This document shows, in pieces, positions 1 to 5,018 of a stretch of DNA of 7,281 nt (positions are counted from its first letter, which is position 1; each line of letters begins with the position of its first letter). The DNA is from an uncultured bacterium (lineage in GTDB: Bacteria > Cyanobacteriota > Vampirovibrionia > Gastranaerophilales > Gastranaerophilaceae). The notes under the pieces are model-generated. The model was not told the origin of the DNA. It did no database searches and saw nothing but the letters and a program-made list of their open reading frames with translations. A program made the position numbers and the translations under genes. The stretch is taken from NCBI GenBank assembly GCA_902772945.1, contig CACYCU010000172.1, forward strand, positions 1-7,281. Direction: 5' to 3'.

Positions 1-14
1 TATAAGTGTAGAGG

Positions 15-20
15 TATAAT
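15..20 (+). promoter_or_regulatory. possible -10 box (TATAAT) just before the first small gene
   Basis: A perfect TATAAT lies six bases upstream of the ATG at 27. If used as a -10 element, transcription would begin at or next to the start codon, giving a nearly leaderless mRNA. The matching -35 region would fall before the window, so it cannot be tested. In such AT-rich DNA a chance match is quite possible, and the overlapping GAGG at 11-14 argues instead for an ordinary ribosome-binding site on a longer transcript. Confidence 0.25.
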
Positions 21-26
21 TACTTT

Positions 27-188
27 ATGGATAGAAGAGATTTTACTGTAATCGAAAATGATGCAAAAACAAAGATTGAAAAAGAGCCAAAAGCTGTTTT
101 GCGCCAAACAAATCCGATTGCTAAAAAATTCGTAGAATTCCATAATGAAAAAGAAAAATTTAGCGTAAAAGAATTGTTTAAAAAATAA
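27..188 (+). CDS. small hypothetical protein, 53 aa
   Basis: This short complete ORF starts at ATG 27 and ends with TAA 186-188; an in-frame TAG at 9-11 shows that it is not the tail of a longer upstream gene. A GAGG at 11-14 sits 12 bases before the ATG, slightly far for a ribosome-binding site. The product begins MDRRDFTVIENDAKTK and ends KFSVKELFKK. It is highly charged and Lys/Glu-rich, with no cysteine, membrane segment or signal peptide, so a soluble cytoplasmic protein is expected. I do not recognise the family. The next gene follows after 24 bases on the same strand, so it probably belongs to the same operon as the 166-residue gene and prmC. Open frame, plausible charged composition and tight spacing support it as real; homology was not tested. 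Confidence 0.6.
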   Translation: MDRRDFTVIENDAKTKIEKEPKAVLRQTNPIAKKFVEFHNEKEKFSVKELFKK

Positions 189-212
189 AAACATTCATTA
201 TAGGTAGGGGTA

Positions 213-713
213 ATGTACCAAATTAAAAATCAAATTTATTTGGATATGTCCAAAACGCAGAAGTCTGCTTTGTGTAATTTTTTGCGTGCATTAGTTAAAA
301 AATCTCCACAGCTTTCTGTTGATGATGTTTTGGATAAATTTTTAGAGGATGAAAGGTATTATTTTGATATAAAAAATCCTCATTTTGAATTTTTGCAAGA
401 TTATTTAGATAATAATAAGTTTTTAGAAGATACTTATTTATATATAAAAGAATGTCGCAAATATTACGACTATAAGAAAAAACAAGAACCGATAATTCTG
501 GCGCAAAAAGAGTATGAAAAGAAAAAACGAGCTTTTTTAAAAGAAGTAAAAATGTCAAAAGAAGCTCCGACCAAAAAACAGCTTTATTATTACGAGCGCT
601 TGTGCAAAAAATATAACATAGAAAAAAAAGAATTATCATCCAAGCTTGAAGCGAGGGATGAAATAGACAGGATATTGAATGAGTATACAAGAGATTTTGA
701 AAATATTAACTGA
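213..713 (+). CDS. hypothetical Lys/Tyr-rich protein upstream of prmC, 166 aa
   Basis: The start at ATG 213 is supported by a purine-rich GGTAGGGG at 203-210, just upstream. The product is strongly charged and looks mostly helical: an N-terminal part (about residues 1-85) with many aromatic and acidic residues, a Lys-rich stretch around 87-112 that could be a short coiled coil, and a C-terminal segment beginning APTKKQLYYYERLCKKYNI (residues 118-136) followed by a second helix to about 157. That last segment resembles the short 'xTxKQ...LCKKxxI...I..LL' helical motif seen in various phage and bacterial proteins; this is a resemblance only. There is no signal peptide or membrane segment. Its 3' end overlaps prmC by 35 bases in another frame, so the two are probably translated in a coupled way. 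The function is unknown; its place suggests a housekeeping operon. Confidence 0.8.
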   Translation: MYQIKNQIYLDMSKTQKSALCNFLRALVKKSPQLSVDDVLDKFLEDERYYFDIKNPHFEFLQDYLDNNKFLEDTYLYIKECRKYYDYKKKQEPIILAQKEYEKKKRAFLKEVKMSKEAPTKKQLYYYERLCKKYNIEKKELSSKLEARDEIDRILNEYTRDFENIN

Positions 714-1521
714 TGCCGGTATTGAACCGAATGAGGCAAATGTCGAGATGAAGCTTTTGTTGGAGCGTTTTGCCGATTATGGTGCAAAAGATATTATCAT
801 GGGTAACAAGTTATCTGAAGAAAAGTTGAAAATTGTGAAACAAAAGGCCGAACTTCGCGCAAAAACACGTCAACCGATTCAGCATATTATAGGTTTTGCA
901 AACTTTATGGGTGAAGATTTTATAGTTAATCCTTCGGTTTTGATTCCAAGAGATGAGACAGAATTTCTTGTCCGCAAAGCTGTTGATGTTATAAAAAATA
1001 ACGGTTTTACTTTTGCTTTGGATGTCGGAACAGGTTGTGGGTGTATCGCCTGCATGATTGCAAAGCTTACAGAATGCAGAGTAATAGGCTTGGATATTTC
1101 GACAGATGCTCTGAATACGGCGCTCGATAACGCTTCTCGACTGAATCTTTATAATAAAGCTATTTTTAGAAAATCTGATGTGTTCTCAAATGTGAAGCCC
1201 GGTGAAAAATTTGATCTGATAGTTTCAAATCCCCCTTATATTCCAAAATCCGCAAAATTACATATTCAAAAAGAGGTAACTTTTGATCCTGATTTGGCGC
1301 TTTATACAAATGACGAGGATGGGCTGGAATTTTACAAGCGAATTATTTCCGGCGCTTGTGAAGTATTGAATTCAGGCGGCTATTTGTTGTTTGAAGTTGG
1401 TCAGGGGCAAGCTCAGCCTGTTGCTGAATTGATGAAATTAAAAAATTTTGGCGATATTGAGATTATTTCTGATTTGGCCGCTATAGAACGAGTTGTTTGC
1501 GGGAAAATGAATAATAATTAA
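679..1521 (+). CDS. prmC: peptide chain release factor N5-glutamine methyltransferase PrmC
   Basis: PrmC (HemK) uses S-adenosylmethionine to methylate the glutamine of the GGQ motif in release factors RF1 and RF2, improving peptide release at stop codons; it acts in the cytoplasm. The 280-residue length is normal for the family. The N-terminal helical domain (about 1-85) recognises the release factor. It is followed by the family signature around VNPSVLIPRDETEFLV (84-99), the SAM-binding loop DVGTGCGC (115-122), the acidic end of the next strand at GLDIS (137-141), and the catalytic NPPYIP (184-189), whose NPPY binds the target glutamine. The C-terminal EVGQGQA and ERVVCGK strands also fit. 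One small oddity is Asp at 92 where PRPETE usually has Pro. The start at ATG 679, inside the preceding gene, gives the expected N-terminus (MSIQEILKIL) and has AGG at 669-671, seven bases upstream. prfA, a frequent neighbour, is not in the window. Confidence 0.96.
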   Translation: MSIQEILKILTDAGIEPNEANVEMKLLLERFADYGAKDIIMGNKLSEEKLKIVKQKAELRAKTRQPIQHIIGFANFMGEDFIVNPSVLIPRDETEFLVRKAVDVIKNNGFTFALDVGTGCGCIACMIAKLTECRVIGLDISTDALNTALDNASRLNLYNKAIFRKSDVFSNVKPGEKFDLIVSNPPYIPKSAKLHIQKEVTFDPDLALYTNDEDGLEFYKRIISGACEVLNSGGYLLFEVGQGQAQPVAELMKLKNFGDIEIISDLAAIERVVCGKMNNN

Positions 1522-1606
1522 TAATTTGTTATTAGAACTTATTATGTTTGAGTTTAGTCTCATATTATTAGAAATTTTTTGTTTTAGAAAATATTTTATT
1601 AATGTA

Positions 1607-1635
1607 TTTTGTAAATAATTATTACAAAAATTTTT
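1607..1635 (+). terminator. possible weak intrinsic terminator after prmC
   Basis: TTTTGTAA at 1607-1614 pairs perfectly with TTACAAAA at 1622-1629 (8 pairs, 7-base loop), followed after one A by TTTTT (1631-1635). The layout is that of an intrinsic terminator, but the stem has only one G-C pair and the surroundings are extremely A/T-rich, so strength and reality are uncertain. Confidence 0.3.
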
Positions 1636-1678
1636 AAAAAATTAAAGTTTTTTATTAAATGTGCCGTAATAGAGCATG

Positions 1679-1731
1679 GTAGGTAAATTGTCTGTGTACA
1701 CAGACAATTGAACCCAAAAGTATGTAGGTAA
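1679..1731 (+). repeat. direct repeat GTAGGTAA flanking the palindrome
   Basis: GTAGGTAA occurs at 1679-1686 and again at 1724-1731, 45 bases apart, one on each side of the 24-bp palindrome. An 8-base repeat is short and could be chance. Its placement, touching the palindrome on the left and the foot of the long hairpin on the right, makes a binding-site role worth noting. Confidence 0.35.
1686..1709. repeat. perfect 24-bp palindrome, likely operator or hairpin
   Basis: The half-site AATTGTCTGTGT is followed immediately by its exact reverse complement, giving an uninterrupted 24-bp dyad. As DNA it could bind a dimeric repressor or activator; as RNA it would form a 10-bp stem with a GUAC loop. 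No T run follows, so it is not an intrinsic terminator. It differs from the enterobacterial LexA box in spacing (CTGT-N4-ACAG rather than N8). Its right end overlaps a weak promoter-like TTGAAC (1708-1713), whose -10 partner could be TAATAT (1729-1734), which would suit an operator; that promoter call is tentative. Confidence 0.6.
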
Positions 1732-1779
1732 TATTTAACAAATATATATCCGGTATATGTATTTGTTAAGAAATATTAC
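1728..1779 (+). repeat. long imperfect hairpin in the leader of the 943-aa gene
   Basis: The left arm (1728-1749) and the right arm (1755-1779) are complementary over 22 pairs, with one G-T wobble, a three-base bulge at 1769-1771 and a five-base CCGGT loop (1750-1754). The inner stem alone, 1735-1749 with 1755-1769, is 15 uninterrupted pairs. The arms are nearly all A/T, so some self-complementarity is expected by chance, but this length is unusual. It could be a folded leader RNA, a cruciform-type protein-binding site or a remnant inverted repeat. No T run follows. Confidence 0.55.
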
Positions 1780-1836
1780 AAGGAAAAAGTCTCTACAACC
1801 CAGTAATATCAAGGTTTTGAGCAAAATACAAAAAAC

Positions 1837-1861
1837 CGGATGCTTCATCCGCGCAATTTTT
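1837..1861 (+). terminator. terminator-like hairpin inside the leader (possible attenuator)
   Basis: CGGATG (1837-1842) pairs perfectly with CATCCG (1846-1851) around a CTT loop, and a TTTTT run lies at 1857-1861, six to ten bases after the stem. A-run 1831-1835 can also pair with that T run. The island is clearly richer in G+C than its surroundings. The stem is short and the gap to the T run is wider than in a classical terminator, so it may be a leaky terminator, an attenuator or just a stable leader hairpin. Confidence 0.35.
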
Positions 1862-1924
1862 GTTAAAAACATGTTTTTACATGGGTATAGAGAAAGTATA
1901 AGTATATCAGTGTGCAAACTGAAG

Positions 1925-1930
1925 AAAGGA
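1925..1930 (+). promoter_or_regulatory. ribosome-binding site that sets the start of the 943-aa gene
   Basis: AAAGGA lies six bases before ATG 1937, good Shine-Dalgarno spacing. The in-frame upstream ATG at 1757 has no such site and lies within the long hairpin, so translation is placed at 1937. Confidence 0.75.
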
Positions 1931-1936
1931 TTTGTT

Positions 1937-4768
1937 ATGGTTCATGGCGTAGATTACTCTACAATTAGAGTATATGATAATCAAGGGAATGTAAGAACAA
2001 TTCAGATGCCTACAGCTCAAATCAAAAAGAATGTAGATGGCGGTTTTATGACTCAAGATAAAGCTGGTGTATATACTATTAAAGGAGCTGAAATTGAAAG
2101 GCAAGATGGAAATCAACAAAAGGGTAAAGTAGTTGGTGAACCAAAAGTATCTGGATCAATTTCGTTTAATGCTCTTGCTGATAGTATGAATTTGCCAGCC
2201 GATATACGCCAAGCTTTTATGAACTTTTTAAATGAAGAAGGGTTAAATATTGATGAAACTGGTGATATAAATTTTGGTGATGTAAATAAATTACAAGAAG
2301 CTCTTAATAAATATGCGGAAGCAAATAAAAAAAGTTTTGTGGATCCTGCAAATGGTAAATTTGTAAAATTTACAGAAAATTCTGATCCAAATGGTATAAA
2401 TGAATTAACAACAGGCGATAATCCGATTCTTGGCAGTCAAGACGGAAACGGAAGATATAAGCTTAATAATGAAGAAGCTTTTAATGAAAAACTTCCTGAA
2501 CAGATAGGCGAACCTACATATGAAGTAGCAACTGCAAAACCAACATCATTTGAAGGGGCGCAAACAACTCGTACTACAAGACGCGAGAATACAGTTGAGA
2601 TTCCTAATGATTTAAAACATAATAAAGATGCAAAAGAGCAATTTACAACTCAAGTAAATAATGCATATACAGAATATGTAAATCGTCCCGATATTCAGGT
2701 CAAAAAAAATGTATATATTGCTTTAAATAAATATGAGAAGCAAGTAGAAAAAGAGATGGCAAAAATCCAAAAGGAATGGCTGTCTGATCCTAATAACGTT
2801 TCTGCAAGAAATAAAAAACAAATGAATGGTGTCGATATTATTAAGATGTTTGTAGATAAAAATATGTCGGCACAAGAAAAAGCAGGTTTTAACAAAAATG
2901 TAAACGACTTGCTAAGTGATGAAAGCAAGCAGGATTTTTTATTACAAGCTTATAGGGATTTAGGTGGATATGCTGGTAATAGAAAATGGTCTGACTTAAC
3001 AGATATTGAAAAAAGAAATGCTGCTGTATATGCTGTAGCTAAAGAGAGAGGTTTAGATCCTGAAGTCTTATTACAAACAATGGCAATAGACAGAGTTATG
3101 GCTAATAGGACACCGGAACAGATAAAAGCTGATGATAAATATTTTATTGAACATCAAACAGAAGATTATGTAAACGATGCAGAAGCAGAGCAAGTATTTA
3201 ACAATACTGATATGCACTTGTCTAAAAAATCTGCAAAAGCTCATAACGGTGATGGTAGAGAACATCAATATGTGGGCAAATATGGATTAAGAATGATTGA
3301 GACTTGTCCTCAATTATTTGGAGATGAAGTTTCTCAAAACGAATTTAATGCCAATAAAGATGGCGATTATTTTGAGGCAGATGTAAAAGATCCTGAAACC
3401 GGTAGAATGGTTCATAAATACTTTAAATTTAATAGTGAGAACTATAAACGTATAATGCTTATAGCCTGTGACCCTACAAATGTTTCAGAAGAGGATAAAG
3501 ATTTCATAAAGAGTCATAATATGACTCTAAGAGAAGGCCGTGAAGGTTTGATGTTGGTGATGCCAACAAGAACAGGCGATATGGCTAGAGTTGAAGAAAT
3601 TATTGGAAACGGTAATAAAAAGGTTGGAGAAAAAGAACTGCAACGTTGGAGACATATGGGTCAAAGGACAGGTCTAAGCGCTGATGCTAACCATACAAAA
3701 ATAAAAAGACTCTTGAATGTATTAAAAGAGGCAGGTATCGGCTTTGGAATGGGGGCTTTAACTGGTGGTCTAGGAGCCTTGCTTTCCGGCCCGGTTAAAG
3801 CTGTTGCTGAAACAGCTTCACAAACGCTAAAATGGTCAACTGAAGGCAGATATATTGATTATACTACTCCGGAAAGAACAATCCATGGTATAACACCTGA
3901 AACCATAAAAACTATAGCAACTGATGATCAATCTATAATGCATACAGTTACTTTAGATGTAAATGGCCGTAGTATAGAATATGACGTAACAACTTTTGTT
4001 CCTGGTCAAGAATATACAATCAATATTGAAGGACAAGAATATACTGTAACAATACCAGAAGAAACTGGCCAAGTTTGGGCAGATGGTGAATCTGGTGAAA
4101 TATTGGTTGATGGACAAAGAGCGACTTGTACTAAAAATATTGTTACTAAACAAGCATTGAATGCCGGTATTGCAGGCGGTATTGCCGGAGCTGCTCATGC
4201 GTTGTTTACATCTGGTAATATACACGATAAAGGCAGAAATAATGATAATGTATTTGACTTTACACAAATTGTTGAAAATACAGAAACAGATACAAAAACA
4301 TTTAATTTAAATATTCCGCAATATATTGAAGTTCAGGAAAGACAAGGTTCAGGTACCGAAGTTGCAGGATTTAAACCTTGTAAATTAAATGTAACCCGTG
4401 TAAATGCTAATTTGAACCGTGGTGAAACAATGGAAGACATGGTTGCACAGTATTATGGCGTACAACAGGGTTCTGATGATTATAAAAAAGTTTTTGCATA
4501 TGTTCAACAATTTAATCAACTACAGAAATTTGGCGGTATGCAATATCCTGACAAAAATATAATAAATCTTCCTGATTTTATCCCAGCAGAAATTACCGGT
4601 AATAAATTAGATAGAAAAGCTGATCCATCAAATCCTGATGAAAGATTAAGATTAGCTACACAAGATATTCCGATAAGAGCAGGTGGAAGATATGCAAGAC
4701 CTGCCGCTGCAGGACATATGCAAGCAACAGGCTGGAATCTACACGCCAGAGTATATACTGGTGGATAA
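1937..4768 (+). CDS. large hypothetical protein with glycine-rich hydrophobic segments and LysM-like region, 943 aa
   Basis: I do not recognise this protein. Starting at ATG 1937 (MVHGVDYSTIRVYDNQGNVR), residues 1-220 are polar and low in complexity, with no signal peptide. About 225-400 is helical and charged, with a likely coiled-coil stretch around 257-281. Residues about 400-590 are mixed. A glycine-rich hydrophobic segment at 599-623 (IGFGMGALTGGLGALL) and another at 740-757 (AGIAGGIAGAAHALF) look like glycine-zipper membrane-interacting helices. They flank a beta-rich region (669-734) that holds a tandem GQEYTINIE / GQEYTVTIP repeat. Residues about 817-882 (start NLNRGETMEDMVAQYYG, end INLPDFI) resemble a LysM peptidoglycan- or scaffold-binding module. 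The tail is Gly/Arg/Ala/Tyr-rich. The gene has its own long structured leader and a strong terminator two bases after the stop codon, so it is probably a single-gene unit. Candidate roles are a cell-envelope, secreted-effector or phage-tail-like protein; none is established. Confidence 0.9.
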   Translation: MVHGVDYSTIRVYDNQGNVRTIQMPTAQIKKNVDGGFMTQDKAGVYTIKGAEIERQDGNQQKGKVVGEPKVSGSISFNALADSMNLPADIRQAFMNFLNEEGLNIDETGDINFGDVNKLQEALNKYAEANKKSFVDPANGKFVKFTENSDPNGINELTTGDNPILGSQDGNGRYKLNNEEAFNEKLPEQIGEPTYEVATAKPTSFEGAQTTRTTRRENTVEIPNDLKHNKDAKEQFTTQVNNAYTEYVNRPDIQVKKNVYIALNKYEKQVEKEMAKIQKEWLSDPNNVSARNKKQMNGVDIIKMFVDKNMSAQEKAGFNKNVNDLLSDESKQDFLLQAYRDLGGYAGNRKWSDLTDIEKRNAAVYAVAKERGLDPEVLLQTMAIDRVMANRTPEQIKADDKYFIEHQTEDYVNDAEAEQVFNNTDMHLSKKSAKAHNGDGREHQYVGKYGLRMIETCPQLFGDEVSQNEFNANKDGDYFEADVKDPETGRMVHKYFKFNSENYKRIMLIACDPTNVSEEDKDFIKSHNMTLREGREGLMLVMPTRTGDMARVEEIIGNGNKKVGEKELQRWRHMGQRTGLSADANHTKIKRLLNVLKEAGIGFGMGALTGGLGALLSGPVKAVAETASQTLKWSTEGRYIDYTTPERTIHGITPETIKTIATDDQSIMHTVTLDVNGRSIEYDVTTFVPGQEYTINIEGQEYTVTIPEETGQVWADGESGEILVDGQRATCTKNIVTKQALNAGIAGGIAGAAHALFTSGNIHDKGRNNDNVFDFTQIVENTETDTKTFNLNIPQYIEVQERQGSGTEVAGFKPCKLNVTRVNANLNRGETMEDMVAQYYGVQQGSDDYKKVFAYVQQFNQLQKFGGMQYPDKNIINLPDFIPAEITGNKLDRKADPSNPDERLRLATQDIPIRAGGRYARPAAAGHMQATGWNLHARVYTGG

Positions 4769-4769
4769 A

Positions 4770-4793
4770 CAAAAGAGCCTTCGGGCTCTTTTG
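4770..4793 (+). terminator. strong intrinsic terminator with UUCG loop
   Basis: AAAAGAGCC (4771-4779) pairs perfectly with GGCTCTTTT (4784-4792) around a TTCG loop, and the outer C4770-G4793 pair extends it to 10 pairs. The C(UUCG)G loop is exceptionally stable and the stem ends in a T run. It begins two bases after the TAA of the 943-residue gene. The A run on the left side means it may also stop transcription from the opposite strand. Confidence 0.92.
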
Positions 4794-4907
4794 AAAATGA
4801 TTGTACATTATAGAGATTCTGAATTAGAATTATCTAAATCTAAATCCCCAAAAATTTTTGAAATGAAAAAGATATAAAACATTGAACGACGAGGATTTTA
4901 AAAAAAC

Positions 4908-4952
4908 ATGTTAAAAATTGTAAACTTTCATGAAAAAACAGTAAAGTTTTAA
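4908..4952 (+). CDS. possible 14-codon leader peptide
   Basis: An ATG at 4908 opens a 14-codon frame (MLKIVNFHEKTVKF) closed by TAA 4950-4952. A GACGAGG at 4888-4894 precedes it, the same seven bases that precede the adhesin start (5007-5013), but here 13 bases from the ATG, which is too far for good initiation. It could be a leader peptide for the adhesin gene or simply a chance ORF in AT-rich DNA; the latter is at least as likely. Confidence 0.15.
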   Translation: MLKIVNFHEKTVKF

Positions 4953-4967
4953 CCATGAAAAACCGTT

Positions 4968-4983
4968 TATATACATGTATATA
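4968..4983. repeat. 16-bp perfect palindrome upstream of the adhesin gene
   Basis: TATATACA is followed directly by its reverse complement, 35 bases before the adhesin start codon. It overlaps -10-like sequences (TATAGT at 4982-4987), so a regulator bound here could control transcription. Alternating A/T makes shorter palindromes common in such DNA, but the central ACATGT lifts this one above background. Confidence 0.4.
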
Positions 4984-5018
4984 TAGTGTTCATGTGCAAA
5001 AGAATAGACGAGGTCAAT

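Larger units (their letters stand above)
1522..1936. other. 415-base gene-free, structure-rich intergenic region
   Basis: No convincing gene lies here. From 1522 to about 1660 it is almost pure A/T with runs of T and A, which could act as a weak terminator for prmC and as curved, UP-element-like DNA. From about 1661 the composition becomes more mixed and dyad symmetries cluster: a 24-bp palindrome (1686-1709), a long imperfect hairpin (1728-1779) and a G+C-rich hairpin before a T run (1837-1861). These are listed separately. The open frame continuing upstream of the large gene from 1757 to 1936 has no ribosome-binding site at its own ATG and a non-protein-like composition, so it is treated as untranslated leader. 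I found no tRNA or known riboswitch that I could recognise. Confidence 0.7.
4794..5018 (+). promoter_or_regulatory. intergenic leader of the adhesin gene
   Basis: This stretch between the terminator and the adhesin start must hold the adhesin promoter if the terminator is efficient. A candidate pair is TTGTAC (4801-4806) with TAGAAT (4825-4830, one mismatch to the -10 consensus) at 18-base spacing, but the -35 match is poor; TTGTAA (4918-4923) with TAAAGT (4942-4947) is an equally weak alternative. CATGAAAAA is repeated at 4929-4937 and 4954-4962, and AAACTTT (4922-4928) is complementary to AAAGTTT (4943-4949). GAGGT at 5010-5014 is the ribosome-binding site for the ATG at 5019. Confidence 0.5.

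Noticed and set aside
295..690. 131-codon - strand ORF opposite the 166-residue gene
   Set aside because: It lies wholly antisense to a better-supported gene; its Phe/Leu-rich product is what the complement of Lys/Glu-rich AT-rich coding sequence gives.
1529..1573. TTATTAGAA direct repeat at 1529-1537 and 1565-1573
   Set aside because: Nine A/T-rich bases in an extremely A/T-rich stretch; chance is the simplest explanation.
1686..1709. LexA box
   Set aside because: CTGT and ACAG are separated by four bases rather than the eight of the enterobacterial site, and neither neighbouring gene is an SOS gene.
1728..1779. Chromosome-dimer resolution (dif) site
   Set aside because: The arms share some A/T-rich likeness with Xer sites, but the 28-bp dif layout and conserved arm bases are not present.
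1837..1851. REP/BIME-type repeat element
   Set aside because: The CCGGATG...CATCC look is superficial; the element is much shorter than enterobacterial REP units and no second copy is visible.
1757..1936. 60-residue N-terminal extension of the large protein, starting at ATG 1757
   Set aside because: It has no ribosome-binding site, starts inside the long hairpin and encodes an implausible basic stretch, while ATG 1937 has AAAGGA at ideal spacing.
3953..4267. 104-codon - strand ORF within the large gene
   Set aside because: Antisense shadow with an Ile/Ser/Tyr-rich product and no start signal.
4683..4877. 64-codon + strand ORF across the end of the large gene
   Set aside because: It overlaps the large gene's 3' end in another frame and runs through the terminator hairpin with no ribosome-binding site.
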